From positions 5,205,501 to 5,269,500 of the forward strand of contig NZ_CP048882.1 of assembly GCF_015910445.1 (NCBI RefSeq): 64,000 bases of DNA, read 5' to 3'. Of this stretch, positions 43,739-53,924 are shown in pieces; within the stretch, counting starts at the first letter, position 1; every line of letters begins with the position of its first letter. The notes below the pieces were generated by a model, which did no database searches, was not told the origin of the DNA, and worked only from the letters and a program-made list of their open reading frames with translations. Made by a program: the position numbers and the translations under genes. Origin of the DNA: Streptomyces bathyalis (GTDB lineage: Bacteria; Actinomycetota; Actinomycetes; Streptomycetales; Streptomycetaceae).

Positions 43739-44392
43739 TCAGCCGACCTGCAGCTTCTGACCCGGAAGGATCAGCTGTGCGTCGTTGACGACGGACTTGT
43801 TGTCCTCGTACAGCTTCTTCCAGCTGACGCCGTGCTCGGACGCGATGGAGGAGAGGGTGTCACCGGGCTTCACGGTGTAGTTGCCCTTGCCCTTGCCCTT
43901 GCCCTTGCCCTTGCCCTTGCCCTCGTCCTGCGTGTTGTGCTGCGGCGCCTTCTGCGACTCGCCTTCCTGCGAGTCCTGTCCGCCGGAGCCGCCCTCGTCG
44001 ACGTCGGCCGGCGCGCCGTCGGAGCTCAGGCCCGCCTCACCGGCGCAGGCCCAGGCACCCGGGCCCTGCCGGTCGAGCAACTTCTCGGCGGTGGCGATCT
44101 GCTGTTCCTTGGTGGCCTGGTCGGCGCGTGGCGCGTACTTCGTACCGCCGGAAGCCTTCCAGCTGGAGTTGGAGAACTGCAGACCGCCGTAGTGGCCGTT
44201 GCCCGTGTTCGCCTGCCAGTTACCGCTGGACTCGCACTCGGCGACCTTGTCCCAGGTGCTGACGGAGGCAGCCTGAGCGCCGGGCGCGGTCACCATCGGA
44301 AGGGCGACGGCGGCGCCCGCAACGCCGGTGATCACGGCGAGACGGGTGGCCTTCACAGGCCCACGGTTACGGCCGTTGCCGGAAAACAGCAT
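43739..44392 (-). CDS. Secreted resuscitation-promoting-factor-like transglycosylase with LysM
   Basis: The 217-residue secreted protein has a signal peptide (cleavage near AQAAS, about residue 41), an Rpf transglycosylase-like domain (STWDKVAECESSGNWQ with the catalytic Glu, then GHYGGLQFSNSSWKA and the DRQGPGAWACA block), an acidic linker with a pure (GK)n stretch, and a C-terminal LysM (NYTVKPGDTLSSIASEHGVS). It cleaves peptidoglycan and is expected to aid spore germination and regrowth. ATG 44392 has AGGAAA about ten bases upstream. I see no c-di-AMP (ydaO-type) riboswitch in the 298-base upstream gap, although many rpf genes carry one. Confidence 0.92.
   Translation of the reverse strand: MLFSGNGRNRGPVKATRLAVITGVAGAAVALPMVTAPGAQAASVSTWDKVAECESSGNWQANTGNGHYGGLQFSNSSWKASGGTKYAPRADQATKEQQIATAEKLLDRQGPGAWACAGEAGLSSDGAPADVDEGGSGGQDSQEGESQKAPQHNTQDEGKGKGKGKGKGKGNYTVKPGDTLSSIASEHGVSWKKLYEDNKSVVNDAQLILPGQKLQVG
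43884..43921. repeat. Hexanucleotide repeat encoding a (Gly-Lys)n linker
   Basis: The unit CCCTTG/CTTGCC is repeated about six times on the plus strand and encodes alternating Gly-Lys on the minus strand. Slippage in whole units would keep the frame and only change linker length. Confidence 0.85.
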
Positions 44393-44690
44393 CGTGAATG
44401 TTTCCTAACGGTCGAGGAGTCCGCCACATGCTCCGTGGCGAACGTGTCGAGCGGTGGCGACCGTAAGCACACTCCCTCGGATGGGCAAAAACCGACACGA
44501 GTGATCATCAAGATCGCGGAAGCCGCCATGAGCAACTATCGCCGCAGGTCATGCGGAGAGGTGTGAACCGGACAACCGGGCCTTCCCGGTACGTACGGAG
44601 AGAAGGGTCACACCGTGGCCGGCCTTTCCACGGGCCTGTTCCGCGGCCGCCGACGCCAACCGCTCGCCGCCGACGGCCGCGTGACGGCGC
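44393..44690. other. Intergenic region upstream of the Rpf-like gene
   Basis: This 298-base region holds the Rpf-like promoter and the 3' end of the ABC permease unit. I looked for ydaO riboswitch conserved segments and did not find them. No gene is seen. Confidence 0.45.
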
Positions 44691-47074
44691 TCAGTTGGCG
44701 CGCTCCCGTACGACGCGTGCGATGTCGAGCCGCCGGACCGCACGCAGCGCGGGGATCTGCGAGAGCAGTGACGCGCCCAGGACCGCTGCCGCCGCTCCCA
44801 CGGCGACGGGCCAGCCGATGTCGAGCCGCACGGAGAACATGTCGCTGGAGAAGGAGCCGAGGGACTCCCGCGCCGCCGCGAAGCCCGCCGCCAGCCCGGC
44901 CGGCAGAGCGAGCGCGGTCGCGGTGAGATTCTCCGCCGCCAGCAGCCCGGCGATGCGGCGCAGCGGCACACCGACCGCGCGCAGAGTGGCCAACTCCCCG
45001 GTGCGTTCAGCGATGTTGACCGTCATCGTCACGTACACGACGGTCAGGGCCAGCACCCCGCCGAGCAGCAGCATCACCCCGACGAACACCCGGAACAGCG
45101 TCATGTAGCGGTCGACCTGCCGCTCGACAGCACGGGAGTCGGTGTAGGCGACGACGCCTTCAAGAGCCGTGACGTCCTCTCGAACCTGATCGTGCGAGGG
45201 GGCCGCCGGTCCCGATGCGAATCGCAGCGCAAATCCGTTGGGCGCGGCTCCTGTTGCCGCCTCGACGGTGTCCTGCGTGCCGTACAGCGCCGAACCCATC
45301 GGCTCGTCGACCAGCCCGGCCAGCCGCACCTGCCTCCCCCGGGAGTCCCCGCTGCCGGAGGTGCGCAGGGTGAACCGGTCGCCGGGGGAGAGGCCCAGGC
45401 GGGCGGCGAGGGCCTTGCCGGCCAGTACGGAGCCAGGTGGGGGCAACGCCCGCTCCCCTCCGTCGGGCGTGCGGAATCCGTGCATCGTGGTCCGCGGCCG
45501 GTATCCCGTCAGCGGCGTGCCGTAGGACTCGCCGTGGGCGGTGGCGGTGACTTGCGCCGTCGTCACCGGCTCCACCGCGCTCACACCGTCGACGGCGCTC
45601 AGCGCCTTTCTCGTCCCGGGCGCCCCCGCGTCGGCCGTGACGGTGGCGTCCTCGCGCTGCACCGTGTCGAACTGCACGTCCAGCGCGGCCTTCATGCTCG
45701 TCGCCATCCCGGCGGAGGAGAGCACCAGCACCAGCGCGAGCACGCTGCCGAGCATCGTGGCCAGCGTGCGGCGCCGGCTGCGCCCCAGTTCGCGCAGGGC
45801 CAACCGCAGGGTCAACGGGAGGCGCCGTGCCCGTGCGAGAGCCGTGCTCCAGCGGCCGGGCGGGCGCAGGGTGCCGCCCTCGCCCCGCATGGACTCGGCC
45901 GGTGCGGTGCGCGTCGTCGCCCAGGCCGGGGCGGCACCGCCCACCAGTCCGACCAGGACGCCGAAGAGCAGACCCGTCAGCATGACCGCCGGGCGGCGTT
46001 CGACGAGCGTGTACGGGATGCCGAGTTCGGCGGTGTAGGCGTGCGTCATCGCCGTGGTGGCAATCGCGCCGAGGGCCACGCCCAGTACCGCACCGCCCGC
46101 GCCGGCGAGCACCCCGTGACCGAGGTAGTGCCGTGCCACGGTGCCGCGCGGGGCTCCGGCGGCCAGGAAGGTGGCGATCACCTTGCGCTCCGAGAGCACC
46201 AGCCGTGTGATCAGCACGTACGCGGCCACTGCCGCCGCCGAGAGGAACAACACCGGGAAAGCGACGGAGAGTTGGGAGAAGCCCTTCAGGTCCTCGTTCA
46301 GAGTGGCGTCGGAGGGCTGCTCCGAGCGCGGCTGCACCTCCACGGCTCCCGCGGCCCGCAGCCGGTCGGTGACGCGTGCGGCGCTGCCGTCCTGGCGGGC
46401 GCGGTCGCTCAGCCGCACGAGGGTCTGCACGGTGGGCGCGTCGTGCGCGGCGCGCGTGAGTTTCCGCACCGTCGCCTCGGGTGCGAAGAGCACGGCGAAG
46501 TTGTGCGGGTCACCGAGGACTTGCTGCCGGCTGAGCGCCGGCCACAGATACTCGGGCGAGTCGGCCACACCGCGCACGGTGAGCGTCCGCCAACGCGCAC
46601 CGTCGTGGGCCTTGGTGATGTCGCCGGGGGAGAGGCCGAAGGTCTTCGCAGTGTGGCTTTCGACCAGTACGCCGCCGGTGTCCCCGCTTCGCGGGTAGCG
46701 GCCCGAGACGACATCGACCTTGTTGACGGGCGGCTGCTTCCCGGCAGGCAACCCCGTGACCCTGCCGAGGAGTTCGTCTCCGCCGAGACTCACCGGCAGC
46801 CGGCCCTGGGTGCGGGTGGCGACGGCTTCGGCGCCGTCGGACGAGCGGGCGGCCGCGGCGACCCTCGCGGCGTCACCGCCCGAGGCCGTCACATCGGCGA
46901 ACCCCATCTGCGAATAGGTGTGTTCGTAGCTGGAACCCAGGTTGCGGTAGGCGTCGTAGCTGGCGACGAAGAGCAGCACTCCGACCATCACGGTCACCCC
47001 GACGGCCGCGAACTGGGGCAGGCGGCGCCGCAGATCGCGCCGCGTCTTCCTGAGGAGTATCCGGTTCACGCCGC

Positions 47075-47078
<4 letters not shown>
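44691..47078 (-). CDS. FtsX-type ABC transporter permease
   Basis: The 795-residue permease has two FtsX-like halves: a first membrane segment (QFAAVGVTVMVGVLLFVASY), a large extracellular domain (MacB-like), a block of membrane segments from about 260, a second N-terminal anchor near TLATMLGSVLALVLVLSS, a second extracellular part, and three final segments with LLLGGVLALTVVYVTMTVN. Start GTG 47078 overlaps the ATPase stop (GTGA). With the ATPase it forms a MacB/LolCDE-like exporter of lipids, peptides or drugs rather than an importer; no binding protein is present. Confidence 0.9.
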
Positions 47079-47824
<746 letters not shown>

Positions 47825-47974
47825 GGATTCCTCCCTCTTGCCGGGCCCGGCTTCCCGATCGGGCCGGGCTGTCTGCGGGTTGGTGCCTTGGGCCGGTCGC
47901 CGCGTTCGCGAACGTCCGCACTGCCGAAGGGGCCGGCGCACCGGACGGATCGGGTCCGCGGCCCGGCCGGTGCC

Positions 47975-48595
47975 TCAATCGGTGACGGGCGTGACCTTGG
48001 CAAGGCGCGCCAGCGGACCCGACACGGAGATCCGCGCGATGGACGGGTCGATGAGCCGGTGCAGTACGAGCCCGTCGATCGCTGCGCCCAGCAGCAGTGC
48101 GGTGGCCTCCGCGTCGTCCCCGGAGCCCCCGGCGCCACCCGAACCGCCCGTCAGCGCCGTGGAGTTGGAGGCGCGCAGCCACCCGGCGACGCCCGTGCGC
48201 CACTCGGTCATCAGCTCCGCGAGCTGCGTGCGCAGCCGCTCCAGCCTGGTCGACGCCAGCAGCATCTCGCTGAAGAGCACCGTCGTCGGATCCGTCCCTG
48301 TGTACTCCGACACTGCCTCCAGCACCTGGGCCACGCCCTGCGAGGGGTCGTCGGCCTGGGAGATCGCCTCGGTCGCCCGGGCCATCTCACGCCTCGCCGA
48401 AGCCATCGCGGCCTCGATCAGCAGATCGGTGACGCTGGAGAAGTGGTAGTGCACCAGCCCCGGCCGCAGCCCGGCGCGGTCCGCCACCCGTCGTGTGGTC
48501 ACGGCGCCCCAGCCGTCCTCGACGATCAGCTGCGCCGCCGCGTCGAGCAGCCGCTGCCGGGTCTCGTGACCGCGTTCCGCGGATGTCGGTGTCAT
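47975..48595 (-). CDS. TetR-family regulator of the ABC exporter
   Basis: The 206-residue protein has an N-terminal HTH (TRQRLLDAAAQLIVEDGWGA, TTRRVADRAGLRPGLVHYHF) and an all-helical ligand domain ending in a conserved GAAIDGLVLHRLIDP block. ATG 48595 has GGAG just upstream. It is followed by the ABC genes on the same strand. The upstream region has three 16-base tandem repeats (48614-48661) and a palindrome at 48738-48753, likely its operator. The expected role is repression of its own operon until a transported compound binds. Confidence 0.88.
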   Translation of the reverse strand: MTPTSAERGHETRQRLLDAAAQLIVEDGWGAVTTRRVADRAGLRPGLVHYHFSSVTDLLIEAAMASARREMARATEAISQADDPSQGVAQVLEAVSEYTGTDPTTVLFSEMLLASTRLERLRTQLAELMTEWRTGVAGWLRASNSTALTGGSGGAGGSGDDAEATALLLGAAIDGLVLHRLIDPSIARISVSGPLARLAKVTPVTD

Positions 48596-48613
48596 TTCGC
48601 TCCACTCGTTCTC

Positions 48614-48661
48614 GGACGGGTCGGTTCTTGGACGGGTCGGTTCTTGGACGGGTGTGTTCTC
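48614..48661. repeat. Three 16-base tandem repeats upstream of the TetR gene
   Basis: The unit GGACGGGTCGGTTCTT is present at 48614-48629 and 48630-48645, with three changes at 48646-48661. It occupies the TetR leader, 19 bases from the start codon, and may hold repeated regulatory sites or have arisen by slippage. Confidence 0.8.
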
Positions 48662-48737
48662 GGAGGGACAAGCCCTCACCGCCCGGCGCGGGACGGACAG
48701 GGCAACGTGGACCGGCCGAACCACTTGGGCAATCGAC

Positions 48738-48753
48738 TTGGTCGGACGTCCAA
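48738..48753. promoter_or_regulatory. Candidate TetR operator
   Basis: TTGGTCGGACGTCCAA is symmetric at 12 of 16 positions (TTGG.CG..CG.CCAA). It lies between the TetR gene and the divergent GNAT gene, where a TetR repressor could control both. It overlaps possible TTGG-type -35 elements on both strands. Confidence 0.5.
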
Positions 48754-48936
48754 TCTCGCTCTCACAGTACGCTCTCGGACGGCTGAGGAGAACCCGGTCC
48801 GTCGAGGGAGCCGGAGCGGGGCGGCCAGCGACCGGCCGCCGACGGCACCCGCGTGGCCGAGCACCGCCCCGCCGCCGGGGGCATCCTGGAGCCGACGGAT
48901 GACGACGGGACGGCGCCGACGGGGAGTGCGTCCGGA

Positions 48937-49584
48937 GTGACGGAGACGGAGATCCGCACATTCGCGGAGTCGGACCGCACAGAGCTGCGGCAGCTGTTCC
49001 GCAAGGCCGGCGAGGGCGGCCCGACGGCTTCCCTGTGGGGGCACGAGGAGTCGGAGGCGGAGATCTACCTGCGGGCCTACATGGATCTGGAACCGGAGTC
49101 GCTGTTCGTCGCGGTCGTGGACGGAGCGCTGGTCGGCTATCTGGCAGGGAGCCTCGACCACTCGAAGTTCCCCAGCGAGAGCGAACGCATCGCGACGGCC
49201 ATCAGGAAGTACCGGCTTGCCCTCAGGCCGCGGCCCGCGGCATTTCTCGTCCGCAGCGCGCTCGACCTGGGCCTGGCAGCCGTGCGGCGTGAGCCGACAG
49301 CGTCGGACTTCGCCGACGAACGGTGGCCGGCGCACCTGCACATCAACGTCGTCGCGGCGGCGCGCGGGACGGGCGCCTCCGACGGGCTCATGAACGCCTG
49401 GCTCAGGCGGCTCAGAGACAGCGGTTCACCCGGGTGTCACCTGCTGACGCTGGCCGAGAACACCCGGGCGGTGCGGTTCTTCGAACGCATGGGTTTCACC
49501 AAGTACGGCGCCACGCCGCTCGTTCCGGGCATCCGCCATGCAGGGAAGCGGGTCCACCAGCAGACGATGGTCTGGAGCCCGTAG
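48937..49584 (+). CDS. GNAT-family N-acetyltransferase
   Basis: The 215-residue protein starts TETEIRTFAESDRTELRQLF, continues with LFVAVVDGALVGYLAGSLD, the core strand LHINVVAAARGTGASDGLMN carrying the acetyl-CoA loop, and ends with LLTLAENTRAVRFFERMGF and a mobile C-terminal segment. A middle insertion of about 45 residues separates the two halves, larger than usual. GTG 48937 has GGGGAG upstream; a GTG at 48853 would add 28 residues but has no ribosome site. It is divergent from the TetR gene. The substrate is unknown. Confidence 0.85.
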   Translation: MTETEIRTFAESDRTELRQLFRKAGEGGPTASLWGHEESEAEIYLRAYMDLEPESLFVAVVDGALVGYLAGSLDHSKFPSESERIATAIRKYRLALRPRPAAFLVRSALDLGLAAVRREPTASDFADERWPAHLHINVVAAARGTGASDGLMNAWLRRLRDSGSPGCHLLTLAENTRAVRFFERMGFTKYGATPLVPGIRHAGKRVHQQTMVWSP

Positions 49585-49615
49585 TCGCGGCCGCACGGCC
49601 CCCGTGGCGCGTACC

Positions 49616-50389
49616 TCAGCCGATGGCGGCGGTGGGCCCGAAGTTGCGCCTCACCTCGCGGATCTCGGCGGCGTTCGGATACGAGTTGGTGCAGGCAGCC
49701 CCCGGGGACTTGCCCGACATCACGCTGGAGCACGGTCCGGGCTGCTTGTCCTCCAGCCCGAGTATGTGGCCGAACTCGTGAGCCACGACGCGTATCGCGT
49801 CGTGGCCCTGGGCGAGGGCCCTGCGGCCGATGGTGACGGTGCCCTTTCCGAGGCCGGGTCCCTCGGGGTCGGCGCCCGGCCAGCCCTTCGAGACGACGAT
49901 GCGGATGTCCGCCTCTGTGCCGGCGCCCGCGGGCTGCAGATTCACCTCGCTGACACTGTCGTTCCACGAGTCGGCGGCCGCGCGGATCGCTGCTCCGAAC
50001 CCCTCTCCGGCGCCCGCGTCGTAGGTCAGGGTCACGGCGTCCCCGCGGCCCGCGCCGGAGCCGCCCGCTCCTGCGCCCCGCACGGGCAGAGGGATGGCTC
50101 CGGTCACGTCGTTCTCCGGCCACTCCCGGTCGGCGGCGGGTCCGCCCTCCGGCCCCGGCCCGCCCGGACCGGCCGACTCGCCGACCTCCGACGTCCCGCG
50201 CGAGCCGGAGCCCCGTGAGGGGATCTCGCCCGATCCGCGGCCCGAGTCCCCGGTCGAGTCGTTCGTGGCGGAGACCTTCGTCTCGTCCACTTGTGACGCC
50301 GCGTCGGATTCCGGACCCCCGCAGGCTGTTGCCGCGAACAGGGTCAGGGGCACACAGGCCGCCGCCCATCTGTGGAGTCGGATACGCAT
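49616..50389 (-). CDS. Snapalysin-like (M7) metalloprotease lipoprotein
   Basis: The 257-residue protein has a signal peptide ending in a lipobox-like ATAC at Cys23, a Ser/Gly/Pro/Glu-rich linker of about 90 residues, and a C-terminal zinc protease domain. The motif HEFGHILGLED fits the HExxHxxGxxD zincin pattern, followed by GPCSSVMSGKSPGAACTN, which is characteristic of snapalysin (small neutral protease). Ordinary snapalysins are freely secreted; here the lipobox suggests membrane anchoring. ATG 50389 has GGGAG eight bases upstream. It is convergent with the GNAT gene and stands alone, without the usual LysR regulator. Confidence 0.85.
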   Translation of the reverse strand: MRIRLHRWAAACVPLTLFAATACGGPESDAASQVDETKVSATNDSTGDSGRGSGEIPSRGSGSRGTSEVGESAGPGGPGPEGGPAADREWPENDVTGAIPLPVRGAGAGGSGAGRGDAVTLTYDAGAGEGFGAAIRAAADSWNDSVSEVNLQPAGAGTEADIRIVVSKGWPGADPEGPGLGKGTVTIGRRALAQGHDAIRVVAHEFGHILGLEDKQPGPCSSVMSGKSPGAACTNSYPNAAEIREVRRNFGPTAAIG

Positions 50390-50698
50390 CGTGCATCTCC
50401 CTGCGTGGTGATGAGGTCCGTTCGACGGGGTGCCTCCCCGGGCTCCGTCCGGGGGGCGCCCTCTGCGGGCGTAGGAATGGTGCCCGATGTCGGGCGTCCG
50501 CGCAGACGTTTCCTACTCACGCGTAAGGAATTGGGTGCCGTTCCTCGTCACATGGGTGATGTGCATGACATGTCAGGCGCCTTGAACTTACCGTGAGTCA
50601 CACCTGCCGGCGAGCGTGACCACCTGCCGTTCACGGTCCTGACCTGCGAGGCCCCGGCGACATCGGTGCGCGGACGGAGACCGGCCGGGCGGAATCGC
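50390..50698. other. Intergenic region between the GH65 and protease genes
   Basis: This 309-base gap carries the promoter of the protease and the 3' side of the GH65 gene. A perfect 10-base palindrome TGACATGTCA lies near 50567-50576. No gene or clear terminator is seen. Confidence 0.45.
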
Positions 50699-53044
50699 TC
50701 AGTGACGGCTGGCGGGGCGCCGTCCCGGCGGCTGCTTCGGCTCGGGGCGCTGCTTCACCCGCGCCACCTTGCGCGTGCAGGGCTGCCCGCTCTGCACCGT
50801 GAAGCGTTCGCCGTAGTGGCAGATCTCCATGGGCGTACCTTCGACGAGCGTGTACGTGGCCGTGGAGTCGCTCATCTCGACCCGCAGCCGCCGCCCCAGC
50901 ATCTGGACGGTGAAGGCGAGACGGGACAGCCGCTCCGGCAGCTTCGGCGCGAACTCCAGGGTGCCGGAGGCGTGCCGCATGCCCCCGAAGCCCGCGACCA
51001 GCGCCGTCCAGGTACCGGCGAGGGACGCGATGTGCAGGCCGTCGCGTGTGTTGTTCTCCAGGTCGAACAGGTCCATCAGGGCGGCCTCGCCCAAGTAGTC
51101 GTAGGCCAGGCGCAGATGGCCGACCTCGGCCGCCATGACGGCCTGCCAGCACGCGGAGAGCGACGAGTCCCGCACGGTCAGCTGCTCGTAGTACTCGAAG
51201 TTGCGGGCCTTCTGCTCGTCGTCGAACTCCTCCCCGTGGCGGCACATGGCCAGCACCAGGTCGGCCTGCTTGACGACTTGCTTCCGGTACAGATCGAAGT
51301 AGGGGAAGTGCAGCATCAGCGGGTACTCGTCGGGCCCCGTGTTCGCGAAGTCCCAGATCTGGTGCCCGGTGAAGTCGGCCGACTGCTCGTGCACGCCGAG
51401 GTCCTCGTTGTACGGGAGGACGATGGCGTCGGCCGCGTCCCTCCAGGCAGCGGTCTCCTCGAGGTCGACCTTGAACGCGCGGGCCTGGTCGGGGTGGCGG
51501 TCGACGGCGTTCGCGGCCTCCCGCAGGTTCGCCCGTGCCATGAGGTTCGTGTAGATGTTGTCGTCCGCGACGGCGCTGTACTCGTCCGGGCCTGTGACCC
51601 CGTCGAAGTGGAAGCCGCCCTGGTGGTCGTGGTGGCCGAGCGAGTGCCACAGCCGGGCCGTCTCCACGAGGATCGGGACTCCCGTGTCGCGCTCGAACTC
51701 GTCGTCGCCCGTGGCGGCGACGTACCGCACCACCGCGTCGGCGATGTCGGCGTTCACGTGGAAGGCGGCGGTGCCCGCGGGCCAGTACGCCGAGCACTCC
51801 GAACCGTCGATCGTCCGCCAGGGGAACGCGGCGCCGCGCAGGCCGAGTTGCTGCGCCCGGGCCCGCGCGGCGGGCAGCGTGTCGTACCGCCAGCGCAGCG
51901 CCTCGGCGACGGACTGGGGCGAGGTGTAGGTCAGCAGCGCCAGCACGAAGGTCTCGGTGTCCCAGAAGGAGTGGCCGTCGTAGCCGGAGCCGGTGAGGCC
52001 CTTGGCCGGGATGGCGCGCTGCTCGGCGCGCGCACCGGCCTGCAGGACGTGGAAGAGGCCGAAGCGCACGGCCTGCTGGATCTCCGCGTCGCCGTCGACC
52101 TCGACGTCGGAGCGCGCCCAGAAGTCGTCGAGGTAGGAGGCCTGCTGGTCGACCAGCCCGTCCCAGCCCGTGCTGCGTGCCCCGGCGAGTGCGGCGTCGA
52201 CCTGGTCGCGCACCGCGGGCAGGGACCGCACGCTGGACCAGCCGTACGAGACCATCTTCTCCAGCCGCAGCGGCACGCCCGGCTGAAGCAGCGAAGTGAC
52301 CGTGAGGCGGCTGACGTTCGGGCCGCTCTCACTCGAAGTGCGCGTGGATTCGGGGCCGTTCACGACGTGGTCGGCGGCGGCGGCGACGCGCAGCCCGCTG
52401 CGGCGGGTGCTGTGCACCAGACGCAGCCGGTTCCCGGAGGCCAGGTGCTCCTCGGGCTCCAGCGGCGATTCGAGGGCGGCCGCGGCACGCGGATCGCCGG
52501 GGAGATGGGGGAGCTGCTCGTTGGCGACGAGTTCCGACTGGATCACCACGCGGACCTGGTCGTCCAGCGGTTCCACCTCGAAGGCGACGGCGGCGATGGC
52601 GCGCTGCGTGAAGGAGACCAGTCGCGTGGAGCGCACCCGCACGGTGCTTCCGGCCGGCGAGGTCCACTCGCACGTGCGGTGGAGCAGCCCGGTGCGCAGG
52701 TCCAGGACGCGCTCGTGGGAGCGCAGCCGCCCGTAACGCACATCGAAGGGCTCGTCGTCGACGAGCAGACGGACGATCTTGCCGTTGGTGACGTTGATGA
52801 CGGTCTGGCCCGACTCCGGGTAGCCGTAGCCCGCCTCGGCATAGGGGAGCGGGCGCAGCTCGTGGACGCCGTTGAGGTAGGAGCCGGGCAGGCCGTGCGG
52901 TTCGCCCTCGTCGAGGTTGCCGCGCCAGCCGACGTGGCCGTTGGAGAGCGCGAAGACGGATTCGCTCTGCGGCAGCACGTCCAGGTTCAGCCCGGTCTCG
53001 CGCAGCGTCCAGGGCTCACAGGCGTACGCACGCTGGGTGATCAC
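50699..53044 (-). CDS. GH65 glycoside phosphorylase/hydrolase
   Basis: The 781-residue cytosolic protein has an N-terminal beta-sandwich (ESVFALSNGHVGWRGNLDEG), an (alpha/alpha)6 barrel with GHSFWDTETFVLALL and the catalytic Glu in GVTGPDEYS near residue 484, and the C-terminal sandwich. GH65 enzymes split trehalose, maltose, kojibiose or nigerose with phosphate to give beta-glucose-1-phosphate. The overlap (GTGA) with a beta-phosphoglucomutase gene strongly supports phosphorolysis. The exact disaccharide cannot be told. The C-terminal tail is basic and Pro/Arg-rich. Confidence 0.92.
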   Translation of the reverse strand: MITQRAYACEPWTLRETGLNLDVLPQSESVFALSNGHVGWRGNLDEGEPHGLPGSYLNGVHELRPLPYAEAGYGYPESGQTVINVTNGKIVRLLVDDEPFDVRYGRLRSHERVLDLRTGLLHRTCEWTSPAGSTVRVRSTRLVSFTQRAIAAVAFEVEPLDDQVRVVIQSELVANEQLPHLPGDPRAAAALESPLEPEEHLASGNRLRLVHSTRRSGLRVAAAADHVVNGPESTRTSSESGPNVSRLTVTSLLQPGVPLRLEKMVSYGWSSVRSLPAVRDQVDAALAGARSTGWDGLVDQQASYLDDFWARSDVEVDGDAEIQQAVRFGLFHVLQAGARAEQRAIPAKGLTGSGYDGHSFWDTETFVLALLTYTSPQSVAEALRWRYDTLPAARARAQQLGLRGAAFPWRTIDGSECSAYWPAGTAAFHVNADIADAVVRYVAATGDDEFERDTGVPILVETARLWHSLGHHDHQGGFHFDGVTGPDEYSAVADDNIYTNLMARANLREAANAVDRHPDQARAFKVDLEETAAWRDAADAIVLPYNEDLGVHEQSADFTGHQIWDFANTGPDEYPLMLHFPYFDLYRKQVVKQADLVLAMCRHGEEFDDEQKARNFEYYEQLTVRDSSLSACWQAVMAAEVGHLRLAYDYLGEAALMDLFDLENNTRDGLHIASLAGTWTALVAGFGGMRHASGTLEFAPKLPERLSRLAFTVQMLGRRLRVEMSDSTATYTLVEGTPMEICHYGERFTVQSGQPCTRKVARVKQRPEPKQPPGRRPASRH

Positions 53045-53811
53045 GCGGAATCCTCCTGCCCGTCGTGGTCGGCGAGGCCGGCGAGGCCGGCGAGGTCCGT
53101 CACGACGACGTCAGCGCCGTGCCGGCGCAGCTCCTCCGCCTGTCCGACGCGGTCCACGCCGACGACGTACCCGAAGCGTCCGTCGCGGCCGGCCTCCATA
53201 CCGGCCAGGGCGTCCTCGAAGACGGCACATCCGCCGGCTTCCACACCGAGGTCGTGGGCCGCGGCGAGGAAGGTGTCGGGTGCGGGCTTGCCGGGCAGCC
53301 CGCGCTCGTCGGCGACGATGCCGTCGATCCGTACCTCGAACAGCTCCTCGATGCCGACGGCGACGAGAACGTCGCGGCAGTTCTTGCTGGAGGAGACGAC
53401 GGCGGTGTGCAGGCCGGCGTCCCGCACCGCCTTCACGTAGCGGACCGAGCCGGGGTAGGCCCGGACGCCCTCCTTGTGGATCTTCTCCAGCAGCAGGTCG
53501 TTCTTGCAGTTGCCCAGGCCCTGCACGCTCTCCCGGCCCGGGGGATCGTCGGGCCGGCCCTCGGGCAGCTCGATGCCGCGGGAGGCGAGGAAGGTGCGCA
53601 CGCCGTCGGTGCGCGGCCGTCCGTCGACGTACTTGTCGTAGTCGCCGGGGCTGAAGGGGCGGAAATCCTTCCCCTCCCGGCCGCGCAGGAAGTCGTCGAA
53701 CATCTCCTTCCAGGCGGCCGCGTGCACCACGGCAGTACTGGTGAGCACGCCATCCAGATCGAACAGGCAGGCGCGTACGGACGGTGGCAGACCAAGGGGC
53801 ATCACCGGCAC
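53041..53811 (-). CDS. pgmB: Beta-phosphoglucomutase (HAD family)
   Basis: The 256-residue HAD-type phosphotransferase has the catalytic pair FDLDGVLTSTA (DxD), a helical cap with GDYDKYVDGRPRTDGVRTFL, motif II VVSSSKNC, motif III Lys in GKPAPDTFL and motif IV FEDALAGMEAG. It converts beta-glucose-1-phosphate from the GH65 enzyme to glucose-6-phosphate. GTG 53811 has GGGGGA close upstream. It precedes and overlaps the GH65 gene; the GH92 gene lies 113 bases upstream on the same strand, so all three may be one transcript. Confidence 0.93.
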   Translation of the reverse strand: MPVMPLGLPPSVRACLFDLDGVLTSTAVVHAAAWKEMFDDFLRGREGKDFRPFSPGDYDKYVDGRPRTDGVRTFLASRGIELPEGRPDDPPGRESVQGLGNCKNDLLLEKIHKEGVRAYPGSVRYVKAVRDAGLHTAVVSSSKNCRDVLVAVGIEELFEVRIDGIVADERGLPGKPAPDTFLAAAHDLGVEAGGCAVFEDALAGMEAGRDGRFGYVVGVDRVGQAEELRRHGADVVVTDLAGLAGLADHDGQEDSA

Positions 53812-53924
53812 CGGGTCCCCCGTCGCGGGCCCGGCATGCCTCTTACGACCGCCCGGGGCACGGGCCCGCCGTCCCGCCGCGGTTCATGCCCCTGCGGGCC
53901 CCGCTGGCCGGGGCCGGCCCCGGC

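Noticed and set aside
44393..44690. ydaO (c-di-AMP) riboswitch before the Rpf-like gene
   Set aside because: The conserved G-rich and GAACC-type segments were not found and the leader is short.
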